Shown here one piece after another: positions 8,434 through 16,784 of a stretch of DNA of 64,000 bases (position 1 is its first letter; every line of letters begins with the position of its first letter). The position numbers were made by a program, and so were the translations under genes. The stretch comes from Kumtagia sp052180275. GTDB lineage: Bacteria; Pseudomonadota; Alphaproteobacteria; Rhizobiales; Rhizobiaceae. The stretch spans positions 62,001-126,000 of the forward strand of contig NZ_CP197465.1 in NCBI RefSeq assembly GCF_052180275.1, read 5' to 3'. A model generated the notes under the pieces. That model searched no databases and was not told the DNA's origin. It worked only from the letters and a program-made list of their open reading frames with translations.

Positions 8434-10023
8434 CTACGCCGCCTCGCGCACCTGATAATCCTTGATCGCGTCGAATTTGATCGCCTTCCAGCGCTCGGCC
8501 TCGTAGTTCAGCGAAAAGCCGTGCTGGGCCAGGAACACCGGGTCGCCGTCGAGGTCGCGGGCAATGTCGCCGCGATGCACGTCGATGAAACGCTGCACCT
8601 CTGTCCGGTCGGCGGCCGAAATCCAGCGGCAGACGGAAAAGCGCGACATCTCGAAATCGACCGGCAGCGAATATTCGAAGGCGAGCCGCTCCTTCAGCAC
8701 GTCGAGCTGCAGCGCGCCGACCACGCCGACGATCGCCGGCGAGCCGTCCTCGGGCTGGAAAAGCTGCACGACGCCTTCCTCGGCCATCTGCTGCAAAGCT
8801 TCCTTCAGCTTTTTTGCTTTCATGGCATCGCCGAGCCGGACGCGGCGCAGGATTTCCGGCGCAAAGTTCGGCACGCCGCGGAAAATGATGTTTTCGCCCT
8901 CGGTCAGCGTGTCGCCGATGCGCAACGTACCGTGGTTGGGGATGCCGACCACGTCGCCGGCATAGGCTTCGTCGGCGGTGATGCGGCTGCGGGCGAAGAA
9001 GAACTGCGGCGCCGACAGGCTCATCGGCTTGCCGGTGCGAACCAGTTTCGCCTTCATGCCGCGTTCCAGCGTGCCGGAACACACCCGCACGAAGGCTATG
9101 CGGTCGCGGTGGTTGGGATCCATGTTGGCCTGGATCTTGAAGACGAAGGCGCTCATCTCCGGCTCGGTGGCGTGGATGGTCCTGATATCGGCCTCCTGGT
9201 CGCGCGGCGGCGGCGCAAAGGCGCCGAGCCCTTCGATCAGGTCGCGCACGCCAAAATTGCGCAGCGCCGAGCCGAAATAGACCGGCGTCAAATGGCCCTC
9301 ACGGAACGCGGCGAGATCGAACGGACGGCAGGCCTCGCGCGCCAGGTTCAGTTCCTCGATGAAGGTTTCGCGGTCGTTGTCGGGCAGCAGCCCGGCGACC
9401 CGGTTGGAATCCGGGCCGTTGACCTTGGTACGCTCGGTTTCCGTGTCGCTGCGGCGCACGGCGTTTTCGGCGAGATGGTAGGTGCCGGCAAAGGTCTTGC
9501 CCTGGCCGATCGGCCAGGTGATCGGCGCGGTGTCGAGCGCCAGCTTCTGCTCGATCTCGTCGAGGATCTCGAACGTGTCGCGCGCCTCGCGGTCCATCTT
9601 GTTGACGAAGGTGACGATCGGGATGTCGCGCAGCCGGCATACCTCGAATAGTTTCAGCGTCCGCGGCTCAATGCCTTTGGCGGCGTCGATAACCATCACC
9701 GCCGAGTCGACGGCCGAGAGTGTGCGATACGTGTCGTCCGCAAAATCCTCGTGGCCGGGCGTATCGAGGAGGTTGAAGACGTTGTCGCCATATTCGAAGG
9801 TCATCACCGAGGTGACGACCGAAATGCCGCGCTCGCGCTCGATCTTCATCCAGTCGGAACGCGTGTTCATGCGGTCCTTCTTGGCCTTCACCTCGCCGGC
9901 AAGCTGGATGGCGCCGCCGAACAGCAACAGCTTTTCGGTGAGCGTCGTCTTGCCGGCGTCCGGGTGGGCGATGATCGCGAAGGTACGGCGGCGCGCCACC
10001 GCCTGTTCAATCGTCTCGGTCAT
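8434..10023 (-). CDS. prfC: peptide chain release factor 3
   Basis: 529 residues, full length for RF3, the translational GTPase that recycles RF1/RF2 from the ribosome. G1 is AHPDAGKTT, switch I has the SDWMKIERERGISV stretch, G3 is DTPGHEDF and G4 is NKMDR. The RF3-specific region after the G domain (FGVRDLIEGLGAFAPPP) and the C-terminal domain are complete (ending IKDYQVREAA). It is a single-gene unit. Confidence 0.97.
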   Translation of the reverse strand: MTETIEQAVARRRTFAIIAHPDAGKTTLTEKLLLFGGAIQLAGEVKAKKDRMNTRSDWMKIERERGISVVTSVMTFEYGDNVFNLLDTPGHEDFADDTYRTLSAVDSAVMVIDAAKGIEPRTLKLFEVCRLRDIPIVTFVNKMDREARDTFEILDEIEQKLALDTAPITWPIGQGKTFAGTYHLAENAVRRSDTETERTKVNGPDSNRVAGLLPDNDRETFIEELNLAREACRPFDLAAFREGHLTPVYFGSALRNFGVRDLIEGLGAFAPPPRDQEADIRTIHATEPEMSAFVFKIQANMDPNHRDRIAFVRVCSGTLERGMKAKLVRTGKPMSLSAPQFFFARSRITADEAYAGDVVGIPNHGTLRIGDTLTEGENIIFRGVPNFAPEILRRVRLGDAMKAKKLKEALQQMAEEGVVQLFQPEDGSPAIVGVVGALQLDVLKERLAFEYSLPVDFEMSRFSVCRWISAADRTEVQRFIDVHRGDIARDLDGDPVFLAQHGFSLNYEAERWKAIKFDAIKDYQVREAA

Positions 10024-10096
10024 GTCGAGGAATCCGTTGGATGCGGCGGCTTATAACCGCGCAAAAACCGGGTGTCGAACGGAAAGACAGGGAAGA

Positions 10097-10843
10097 TCAG
10101 TTGCTGGCGCAGGGCCAGTTGGCCGGCGCCTTCAAATCCGCCGGCAATTTGGTGTTCTGGTCGCCGCAAGCCTGGTCTATCTGCCACTGCTGCAGGCCGG
10201 TCGCCTGGCTCAAGTCCATGCCCTCGATATGGGTAAGGAAGAGGAAGGCGCCGTCGAAGGCGAGCGGCCCTTCGAACTTCGCCTGATGCAACTGGGCGCG
10301 GGCCAGATTGGCCATCGGGAAACCAACGCCCGTTATCGTCGCATCGGTGAAATTGGCACGGCCGAGTTCGGCCTTCTCGAAGTCCGCGCCGGTCAGGTCG
10401 GCGCCGGTGAAATCAGCGCGCTGCAACTCGGCGCTGTTGAAGGAAGCGCCCGGCGCCGAAATCTGCGAGAACACCGTGCGGTAGCCTTCGACACGCGTGA
10501 AATTCGCCTTTTCGGCCTTGGAGCCGGCGAGCGAGGAACGGATCAGCGTGGCCTTTTCGAAATTCGCGCCGGAGAGGTTCGAATTGCGCAGGTCGGTGTA
10601 GCTGAAATCCGTGCTGAACAGATTGGCGCTTTCGAGTTGGCTTTCCTGCAGCACGAGGCTGGCCTTGTTACAGTCCTGCCAGTCGATCGAGGGCGCCGGC
10701 TCCGACTTGCAGCTTGCGGCCTGAGCCTCGGAGGGCAGGAGCAGAGCGGAACAAAACCCGGCGCCTATGGCCGCCGCGACGGCGAGGCCGCCGGTGTTTT
10801 TCACGGCTCGCCGCAAGACGCGTCCCGCCAGACTCTTTGACAT
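10097..10843 (-). CDS. exported pentapeptide-repeat protein
   Basis: 248 residues from the ATG at 10843, which follows GGAGAGG and opens a signal peptide (hydrophobic core GGLAVAAAIGAGFCSALLL, cleavage near AQA-AS). An upstream ATG at 10954 would put 37 basic residues before the signal, so I reject it. Residues about 60-205 are A(D/N)LxX-type pentapeptide repeats (SANLFSTDF, GADLTGADFEKAELGRANF), expected to form a quadrilateral beta-helix. The C-terminus has two Cys (QACGDQ, WPCASN) and there is one near the N-terminus (SCKSEP), possibly disulphide-linked in the periplasm. The function is unknown. Confidence 0.8.
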   Translation of the reverse strand: MSKSLAGRVLRRAVKNTGGLAVAAAIGAGFCSALLLPSEAQAASCKSEPAPSIDWQDCNKASLVLQESQLESANLFSTDFSYTDLRNSNLSGANFEKATLIRSSLAGSKAEKANFTRVEGYRTVFSQISAPGASFNSAELQRADFTGADLTGADFEKAELGRANFTDATITGVGFPMANLARAQLHQAKFEGPLAFDGAFLFLTHIEGMDLSQATGLQQWQIDQACGDQNTKLPADLKAPANWPCASN

Positions 10844-11006
10844 ATCCAACCTCTCCGAGACCCGCGACGCGCGAAAACCCTTGTGCGGGTAATATACCGA
10901 AGGCCTTCCGTGAGGAAGATGACGCTTTCGTGTCCATGTCCGGTGGCCTGTCAACCCAAACCGATCGCTCTACTTCACAATGACAAGGTAATCGAGGAAC
11001 GGCCGC

Positions 11007-11708
11007 ATGGGCGAATTCCACGATCCGAAACCGCTGACGCCACTGCAATGGGCGGCCTATTCGGTGAGCATTCCACTGGTGATGGCGGTGCTTGTCTTCT
11101 GGCCGGCCGGCACGCTGCGCTGGGCGCCGGGCTGGCTTTTCCTCGCGGTGTTCATCGCGGCGACGGTGGTTGCCGGCCTGGTTCTCTGGCGGGTCAACCC
11201 GGTCATCTTCGCCGCCCGCAGCCGGGTGCAGGAAGGCACGAAAGCGTGGGATCGGATGCTGCTCGCGGTGTTCCTGCCGCTTCTGGTGGCGATCCTGCCT
11301 GTCGCGGGCTTGGACGCCGGCCGCTTTCATTGGCTGCCGGCGCCGCCATGGGCGGTGACGCTCGGCTATGCCCTGATCCTCGCCGGCATTGCCCTGGTCA
11401 CCTCTGCGCAGGTGGTCAACCGCTTCTTCGAACCCGGCGTCCGCATCCAGAGCGAGCGCGGGCATCGCGTGATCGACACCGGGCCATATGTCTATGTCCG
11501 GCACCCGGGATATGTCGGGGCGATCGCCATGTTCTTCGGCATCGCGCTGTCGCTGGGTTCGCTCGTGGCGCTGGTCCCGGCCGCGGCAACAACGGCGTTG
11601 CTGGTGCTGCGCACGGCCTGGGAAGACGAGACGCTGCGCCGGCAACTGCCCGGCTACAGCGATTTCGCGGCAAAAACCCGCTATCGGCTGCTGCCGGGCG
11701 TCTGGTAG
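11007..11708 (+). CDS. isoprenylcysteine carboxyl methyltransferase-family membrane protein
   Basis: 233 residues with about five hydrophobic segments. The C-terminal half carries the ICMT/PEMT-like signature: TGPYVYVRHPGYVGAI, then RTAWEDETLRRQLPGYSDF and a final TRYRLLPGVW. Members are integral-membrane SAM-dependent methyltransferases. Bacterial substrates are mostly unknown, since bacteria lack prenylated CaaX proteins. It is divergent from the pentapeptide gene and converges with the GST at a 6-base gap. Confidence 0.8.
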   Translation: MGEFHDPKPLTPLQWAAYSVSIPLVMAVLVFWPAGTLRWAPGWLFLAVFIAATVVAGLVLWRVNPVIFAARSRVQEGTKAWDRMLLAVFLPLLVAILPVAGLDAGRFHWLPAPPWAVTLGYALILAGIALVTSAQVVNRFFEPGVRIQSERGHRVIDTGPYVYVRHPGYVGAIAMFFGIALSLGSLVALVPAAATTALLVLRTAWEDETLRRQLPGYSDFAAKTRYRLLPGVW

Positions 11709-11714
11709 CAGCGC

Positions 11715-12302
11715 TCAGGCGAATCCTTCGGCCTTGAGCGTCGCCTGCACCGCGGACCGCGCAGCCACGCGTGCGTGATACGCTTCGAGCGCCGCCGGCG
11801 GTTTCACATCGAAGAAACCGCGACCCCAGCTCACCATGACGAAAAGAAAGGCGTCAGCCGCGCTGAAAGCATCGCCGAACAGGTAGGCGCCCTTCAATTG
11901 GCCGGCGAGATAGTCGAAACGCTCGCCAAGCACCCGCCGGTTGATCGCCTTCATCTCGTCCCCCGGCAGGAACATGTAGGTGAGGAAAGGCTTGTGAAGC
12001 TCCTCGGTCATGAAACCGAGCGCCTCGATCATGCGGATGCGGCCTAGCGTGCCGGAGGGGATCAGGTGCGGCGCCTGCTCGGCGATCCAGGCGATGATCG
12101 CGACGTTCTCGGTCAGCACCTCGCCGTCGTCCAGCACCAGCGCCGGCACATAGCCCTTCGGATTGATTTCGGTGAAGTCGCCGCCGATTTCGGTGGTGCG
12201 GGTGGGGATATCGACCTTGATGCGGTCGAAGGAAAGGCCGGCCTCGTTGAGCGCGATGTGCGGCGCCTGACTGCAGGAGCCCGGGGCGTGATAGAGTTTC
12301 AT
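11715..12302 (-). CDS. glutathione S-transferase, beta-like
   Basis: 195 residues. The N-terminal thioredoxin fold starts MKLYHAPGSCSQAPHIALNE with a Cys at position 10, as in bacterial beta-class GSTs. The cis-Pro segment is GYVPALVL and the glutathione gamma-glutamyl contact is ENVAIIAWIAE. The C-terminal helical domain ends SAADAFLFVMVSW. Its start overlaps the SRPBCC gene by four bases (ATGA), which makes it the third cistron of an ArsR-SRPBCC-GST operon and suggests a detoxification role. Confidence 0.9.
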   Translation of the reverse strand: MKLYHAPGSCSQAPHIALNEAGLSFDRIKVDIPTRTTEIGGDFTEINPKGYVPALVLDDGEVLTENVAIIAWIAEQAPHLIPSGTLGRIRMIEALGFMTEELHKPFLTYMFLPGDEMKAINRRVLGERFDYLAGQLKGAYLFGDAFSAADAFLFVMVSWGRGFFDVKPPAALEAYHARVAARSAVQATLKAEGFA

Positions 12303-12751
12303 TTCGCAAGATACTCCGCAAGGTTGTCGAGGGTTTCGGTCCAGCCTTCGCGATGGCCATCGCGCGAGGCTTCAGACAGGAAGAAGGCCTGGTGAAGGGT
12401 AAGCAGCGTCTTGCCGTCCTGTTCCCTCAGCGTGATGGTGACGACGGTTTCGTGCTCGTGCTCGCCCTTGTCGTTGAGCCAGCGGTGCGAGAACACCAGC
12501 CGTTCCGGCGGCGCGATCTCCCGGTAGGTGCCTGAAAGCCAATGGTCGGTGCCATCAGGCGCGCGCATACACGTTTTGAAGGAGCCGCCGGGGCGGATGT
12601 CGCCCTCAGAGAAGGGCAGCGTAAAGCCTTTCGGGCAGCACCAGCGGTTCAGCCGCTCCGGGTCGGTCCAGCACTGGAATACGAGATCGCGCGGCGCGTC
12701 AAAACTGCGCCGGATCGTCAGTTCGGGGCGGGTTTCAGCATGAACGTTCAT
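12299..12751 (-). CDS. SRPBCC/AHSA1-domain protein
   Basis: 150 residues with the START-like fold of the AHSA1/CalC type: IRRSFDAPRDLVFQCWTDPE, WCCPKGFT, the GGSF...MRAPDG strand pair, and a C-terminal helix (DGHREGWTETLDNLAEYL). These proteins bind hydrophobic ligands. Pairing with an ArsR-type regulator is a recurrent bacterial arrangement. It overlaps both the ArsR gene upstream and the GST gene downstream by four bases, so translation is probably coupled. Confidence 0.9.
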   Translation of the reverse strand: MNVHAETRPELTIRRSFDAPRDLVFQCWTDPERLNRWCCPKGFTLPFSEGDIRPGGSFKTCMRAPDGTDHWLSGTYREIAPPERLVFSHRWLNDKGEHEHETVVTITLREQDGKTLLTLHQAFFLSEASRDGHREGWTETLDNLAEYLAK

Positions 12752-13107
12752 TTCTTTTCTCCCTTTCCGCCATTGGCCGCGTCCGCTTGCTGAAGCTCCT
12801 TCAGATAGGCGTCGAGCCGGTCAAAACTTTCGTCCCAGAAGCGCCGATAATTCTCCAGCCAGCCGGCGAGGTCGCGCAGAGGCTCGGGCCGCAGGCGCCG
12901 CGGCCTGAACTGCGCTTCACGGCCCTGCTCGACCAGCCCGGCGCGCTCCAGCACTTTCAGATGCTTGGAAACCGCGGGAAAGCTCATGTCGAACGGCTCA
13001 GCCAGTTCAGTCACCGTCGCCTCGCCGAGCGCCAGCCGCGCCAGAATCGCCCGCCGGGTCGGGTCGGCGAGAGCCTGCAAGGTAGTGCTCAGGTGGTCGG
13101 CGGCCAT
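12748..13107 (-). CDS. ArsR-family winged-helix repressor
   Basis: 119 residues, one winged HTH: LADPTRRAILARLALGEATV, then the recognition helix FDMSFPAVSKHLKVLERAGLV and the wing. The metal-binding Cys box of ArsR/SmtB sensors (ELCVC) is absent, so this is the non-metal subgroup that usually partners AHSA1 proteins. It is the first gene of the operon and probably autoregulates through the repeats directly upstream. Confidence 0.92.
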   Translation of the reverse strand: MAADHLSTTLQALADPTRRAILARLALGEATVTELAEPFDMSFPAVSKHLKVLERAGLVEQGREAQFRPRRLRPEPLRDLAGWLENYRRFWDESFDRLDAYLKELQQADAANGGKGEKK

Positions 13108-13110
13108 TAT

Positions 13111-13144
13111 TGAACCGGTTGGTTATTTATCCTAATGGTTAAAT
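13111..13144 (-). promoter_or_regulatory. candidate ArsR operator/promoter
   Basis: Directly upstream of the ArsR start lie the palindrome AACCGGTT (13113-13120) and, one turn further, an imperfect palindrome read on the minus strand as TTTAACCATTAGGATAAATA. Two AT-rich dyads against the start codon fit autorepression. Inferred from position only. Confidence 0.45.
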
Positions 13145-13292
13145 ACATCGCACGACACCTTGTGTCAAGCCTCGGCGGTCGGCCGCCTGGTCCGATACTC
13201 CGGCATCGACTTCCCGGGCGAAGAGCGCTACGTCGGTCGCCGCCCGCTTTGCAGGGAACGCCGTCCGAAATCCGAATGCTCAAGGCCTGCCG

Positions 13293-14447
13293 ATGAAGCC
13301 GTCGCTCGACATAGCCGATCTCAAGGAAGTCGCCCGCCGCCGGGTGCCGCGCATGTTCTTCGACTACGCCGATTCCGGCGCCTGGACGGAGAGCACCTAC
13401 CGCGCCAACGAAGAGGATTTCGCCAAGATAAAATTCCGTCAGCGCGTGCTGGTCGACATGACCAACCGCTCGCTGGAATCGACGATGATCGGCGAAAAGG
13501 TGTCGATGCCGGTGGCGCTGGCGCCGACCGGGCTGACCGGCATGCAGCACGCCGACGGCGAGATGCTGGCGGCGCGCGCAGCGGAAGAATTCGGCGTTCC
13601 CTTCACGCTGTCGACCATGAGCATCTGCTCGATCGAGGACGTGGCCTCGGTGACGAAAAAGCCGTTCTGGTTCCAGCTCTACGTCATGCGCGACAAGGAT
13701 TTTGTGCTGAACCTTATCGACCGCGCCAAGGCGGCGAAGTGCTCAGCTTTGGTGCTGACGCTGGACTTGCAGATTCTGGGCCAGCGCCACAAGGACATCC
13801 GCAACGGGCTGTCGGCGCCGCCGAAACTGACCTTGCTCAACATGCTCGACATGGCGATCCGACCGCGCTGGTGTCTTGCCATGCTGGGCACGAAGCGGCG
13901 CACCTTCGGTAACATCGTCGGCCACGCCAAGGGTGTCGGCGACATGTCTTCGCTGTCGTCGTGGACGGCCGAGCAGTTCGACCCGCAACTGTCGTGGAAG
14001 GATGTCGAATGGATCAAGCAGCGCTGGGGCGGCAAGCTGATCCTGAAAGGCATTCTCGACCCGGAGGACGCCCGCATTGCCGCTCAGTCGGGCGCCGACG
14101 CGATCATCGTCTCCAATCATGGCGGCCGCCAGCTCGACGGCGCGCCGTCGACCATCGCCGCGCTGCCGGAAATCGTCGAGGCGGTCGGCGACAGGATCGA
14201 GGTGCATGTCGACGGCGGCATCCGCTCCGGTCAGGACGTGCTGAAGGCGCTCTGCCTCGGCGCGAGGGGCACCCATATCGGCCGGCCTTTCCTCTACGGC
14301 CTAGGGGCCGGCGGCAAGGATGGCGTGACGCTGGCGCTCAGCATCATCCGCAAGGAGCTCGACGTGACGCTGGCGCTGTGCGGCAAGCGCCTCGTCACCG
14401 ACGCCGGGCCGGAACTGCTTTACAAGCCTGCCGCGAAAACCGAATAG
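13293..14447 (+). CDS. lldD: FMN-dependent alpha-hydroxyacid dehydrogenase (L-lactate dehydrogenase-like)
   Basis: 384 residues, a TIM-barrel FMN enzyme that oxidises L-lactate or related 2-hydroxyacids, usually passing electrons to quinone. The active-site stretch IIVSNHGGRQLDGAPST holds the catalytic His and Arg. Phosphate-binding residues lie in VHVDGGIRSGQDVLKAL and GTHIGRPFLYGLGAGG. The N-terminal FFDYADSGAWTE and the LAPTGLTGMQH flavin contact are also present. Lactate itself is not proven; mandelate or glycolate-type acids are possible. No lactate permease is adjacent. It converges with the amidotransferase gene at a 4-base gap. Confidence 0.88.
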   Translation: MKPSLDIADLKEVARRRVPRMFFDYADSGAWTESTYRANEEDFAKIKFRQRVLVDMTNRSLESTMIGEKVSMPVALAPTGLTGMQHADGEMLAARAAEEFGVPFTLSTMSICSIEDVASVTKKPFWFQLYVMRDKDFVLNLIDRAKAAKCSALVLTLDLQILGQRHKDIRNGLSAPPKLTLLNMLDMAIRPRWCLAMLGTKRRTFGNIVGHAKGVGDMSSLSSWTAEQFDPQLSWKDVEWIKQRWGGKLILKGILDPEDARIAAQSGADAIIVSNHGGRQLDGAPSTIAALPEIVEAVGDRIEVHVDGGIRSGQDVLKALCLGARGTHIGRPFLYGLGAGGKDGVTLALSIIRKELDVTLALCGKRLVTDAGPELLYKPAAKTE

Positions 14448-14451
14448 CTGG

Positions 14452-15255
14452 TCAGACGGCCAGCGCCAGCCTTGCCGGCCCGGCAGGCGCAAACGGGCGG
14501 ATGCTGACGGCAGCGTCGGTTATGGTCACGAAACTCGATGGCGGGATCGCCTGCCAGTTCGGGTTCTCCCGGTCGAACGGCTCCGACACGATGCAACGCC
14601 CGCCGGATTTGCGGAACTCCGCCATGTAGAGCGTCGGCGCGAAGGCGTCGGTTGCGTAGCGCACGGCGTGCAGCGCGGCGCCGTCGCTGAAGGCTGCGGT
14701 GAGGCGCAGATGCGGCTCGATGCCGGCGGCGCGCGCCACGTCGATCACCCGCATGGCGGCCCGCTCGGCGGCCCTTTGCGGCTCGGTGTCGAGACCCTCC
14801 TCGAGCATCAGCAGGAAGAACAGCTCCGAATCGGTCGTGCCGTCTATCCGCTCATAGGCCGAGTCGGAAAGACTGGCCTCCAGATGGCGCCTCAGCCGCT
14901 CGAAGCCGCCAATCTGGCCGTTGTGCATGAAGGACCAGCGCCCGACCGCGAAGGGATGGCAATTGGCGCGGCTGGTCGAACCGCCGGTCGAGGCGCGCAC
15001 ATGCGCAAGAAACAGGCCGGAGCGGATCTGTCGGCACAGGCTCTTCAGATTGGGATCGGACCAGGCAGGAAGGATGTCGCGGTAGAGGCCGGGTTCTTCG
15101 CGCTCGCCGTACCAGGCGATGCCGAAGCCGTCGCCATTGGTCGGCGTCTTGGCCTCCAGCGCATTGTGGCTCTGCGCGATCAGCGAATGGCAGGGCGCGG
15201 TGACGATGTCCTCGAGAAACAGTTCCGGCCCGATATAGGCCGCCCAGCGGCACAT
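14452..15255 (-). CDS. class II glutamine amidotransferase (YafJ-like)
   Basis: 267 residues. It begins MCRWAAYIGPELFLED, with Cys2 the expected N-terminal nucleophile after Met removal. Other Ntn-type motifs are TNGDGFGIAWYG, LAHVRASTGGSTSRANCHPF and FMHNGQIGGFERLRRHLE. It is a stand-alone glutaminase-type domain. Some relatives act in ergothioneine-type gamma-glutamyl removal (EgtC), others are unassigned. No egt genes are seen nearby, so the substrate is open. Confidence 0.87.
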   Translation of the reverse strand: MCRWAAYIGPELFLEDIVTAPCHSLIAQSHNALEAKTPTNGDGFGIAWYGEREEPGLYRDILPAWSDPNLKSLCRQIRSGLFLAHVRASTGGSTSRANCHPFAVGRWSFMHNGQIGGFERLRRHLEASLSDSAYERIDGTTDSELFFLLMLEEGLDTEPQRAAERAAMRVIDVARAAGIEPHLRLTAAFSDGAALHAVRYATDAFAPTLYMAEFRKSGGRCIVSEPFDRENPNWQAIPPSSFVTITDAAVSIRPFAPAGPARLALAV

Positions 15256-15304
15256 GGTTCAGCGTCCTTCCCGCATCTCCGGGATCGCCAAGGTCCTGTG
15301 CAGT

Positions 15305-15526
15305 TCAAGCCTTGGCGCGCCTGTTGTTCGTCCGCTCGTACAGCTCGCGGATGATTCGGCTTGCCGTAGTTTCGAAAAGGAAGGGTAAGAAAGCATGAAT
15401 GAGAGCGGCGCCGGCTGCCATGAACAGTTTCGACGAGAACCACGCGGCGAAGGCCATATGGCCGAGATAGGTCTCGTCCACCGAGGCCGGGTGGTCGACG
15501 AACAGTCTGGCGATGCGGGTGGTCAT
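15305..15526 (-). CDS. small DUF6356-type membrane protein
   Basis: 73 residues from the ATG at 15526, with AGGGAA upstream. The sequence runs HPASVDETYLGHMAFAAWF, then a hydrophobic stretch (LFMAAGAALIHAFLPFLF) and a charged tail (RELYERTNNRRAKA), a pattern I recognise from DUF6356 proteins of rhizobia. There is probably one or two membrane passes and an unknown function. It is divergent from the Lrp gene across a repeat-rich region, so it may be a target of that regulator. Confidence 0.75.
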   Translation of the reverse strand: MTTRIARLFVDHPASVDETYLGHMAFAAWFSSKLFMAAGAALIHAFLPFLFETTASRIIRELYERTNNRRAKA

Positions 15527-15545
15527 GGCTGAAGTTCCCTCGGTA

Positions 15546-15644
15546 TTGTTCGATTGTTCGATTGTCCCGATTTTACCCTGTCTCCATGAGATTTTATCCC
15601 AATCCGTCCCTTGCAACGACCCGGCATTGGGACGATCATCCCAA
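15546..15644. promoter_or_regulatory. repeat-rich divergent control region, DUF6356/Lrp
   Basis: Between the two divergent starts are three near-tandem units (TTGTTCGA, TTGTTCGA, TTGTCCCGA) at about 15546-15570. Two copies of GATTTTAyCCC follow, at 15569-15578 and 15590-15600, with starts 21 bases apart (two helical turns). An 18-bp imperfect palindrome, TTGGGACGATCATCCCAA, lies at 15627-15644. Phased half-sites plus a dyad touching the lrp start fit cooperative Lrp binding and autoregulation. Confidence 0.5.
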
Positions 15645-15645
15645 A

Positions 15646-16116
15646 ATGATCGCCGAACTCGACGCAATCGACCGCCGTATCCTCGCCGAGCTGCAGCGCA
15701 ACGCGATGCTTTCCGTCGACGACGTTTCCGCGCGCGTAAACCTGTCGCGCAATGCCTGCTGGCGCCGCATCCGCCAGATGGAGGAGGCCGGCGTGATCAC
15801 CGGCCGCGTCGCGCTGGTCGATGCGGAGAAGCTCGGCCTCGGCCTGTCGGTGTTCATCATGGTGCGCACCTCGAACCACGATCCCGAATGGCTGGCGCGT
15901 TTCCGGGCCGCCGTGACCAGCCTGCCGGAGATTACCGGCGTCTATCGCATGTCGGGCGACCTCGATTATGTGCTGAGGGCGCGCGTGGCCGACGTGAAGG
16001 CCTATGACCGCCTCTACCAGCGGCTTATCGCGAAAGTGCCGTTGTCCGACGTCTCGGCGTCCTTCGTCATGGAGGAGATTCGCGAGACCACCGTCGTGCC
16101 GGTGGAAATTCGGTGA
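15646..16116 (+). CDS. Lrp/AsnC-family transcriptional regulator
   Basis: 156 residues from the ATG at 15646. The canonical opening is MIAELDAIDRRILAELQRNA, followed by the HTH (SARVNLSRNACWRRIRQMEEAG) and a RAM effector domain (VFIMVRTSNHDPEWLARF, VYRMSGDLDYVLRARVADV). In-frame starts at 15586 and 15562 exist but would add residues unlike the family. No good Shine-Dalgarno is visible before 15646 because the palindrome occupies that place. It probably senses an amino acid and controls itself and the divergent small membrane gene. Confidence 0.9.
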   Translation: MIAELDAIDRRILAELQRNAMLSVDDVSARVNLSRNACWRRIRQMEEAGVITGRVALVDAEKLGLGLSVFIMVRTSNHDPEWLARFRAAVTSLPEITGVYRMSGDLDYVLRARVADVKAYDRLYQRLIAKVPLSDVSASFVMEEIRETTVVPVEIR

Positions 16117-16168
16117 ACGCCGCTGGCGGCAATTGACGCCGGCCACACCGGGCCGATAGATCGCGCTC

Positions 16169-16645
16169 ATGACCGCATCGCCATCTCATCCTGCGCCGCT
16201 CGTCGGTGTCGTCCGCCTGCCGCATGCGCATGGCCTCGATCTGCCGGCCTACGAGACCGCCGGCGCGGCGGGCCTGGACCTGCGCGCCGCCGTCGCCGAC
16301 GACCGGCCGGTCCTCATCCTGCCGGGCAAGCGCGCGCTGGTGCCGACCGGCCTGGTCCTGGAGATTCCCGAAGGGTTCGAGGGCCAGGTGCGGCCGCGGT
16401 CCGGCCTGGCGTTCAAGCACGGCATCACCTGCCTCAACACCCCGGGCACCATCGACTGGGATTACCGCGGCGAGGTGAAGGTTCTGCTAGTCAATCTCGG
16501 CGACGGCGATTTCACCGTGACGCGCGGCATGCGCATCGCCCAGTTGGTCATCGCGCCCGTCGTCCGCGCCGGGATCGAGGAGCGCAGCCTGGCCGGGGAA
16601 ACGCAGCGCGGCGCAGGCGGCTTCGGTTCGACGGGGACGGCTTGA
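16169..16645 (+). CDS. dut: deoxyuridine 5'-triphosphate nucleotidohydrolase
   Basis: 158 residues, the trimeric dUTPase family that hydrolyses dUTP to dUMP and keeps uracil out of DNA. Five motifs are visible: AGAAGLDLRAAV, PRSGLAFKHGI, GTIDWDYRGEVKVLLVNLG (uracil pocket and catalytic Asp), RIAQLVIAPV and the C-terminal arm RGAGGFGSTG. It starts at the ATG at 16169. In many alphaproteobacteria dut sits beside coaBC; here it does not. Confidence 0.96.
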   Translation: MTASPSHPAPLVGVVRLPHAHGLDLPAYETAGAAGLDLRAAVADDRPVLILPGKRALVPTGLVLEIPEGFEGQVRPRSGLAFKHGITCLNTPGTIDWDYRGEVKVLLVNLGDGDFTVTRGMRIAQLVIAPVVRAGIEERSLAGETQRGAGGFGSTGTA

Positions 16646-16784
16646 GCCCCCGGCGTCTTCCATGAACGAACCGCCTGTCTGAATCGACCGGGCCACGCTT
16701 CCTTCCGTTGATCCCGCTTTGCCGCCTGGCCGACAGGCGTTAGGATTGGCCGGCGGATCAATTTCCGGTTCGACGGGTGCGATC

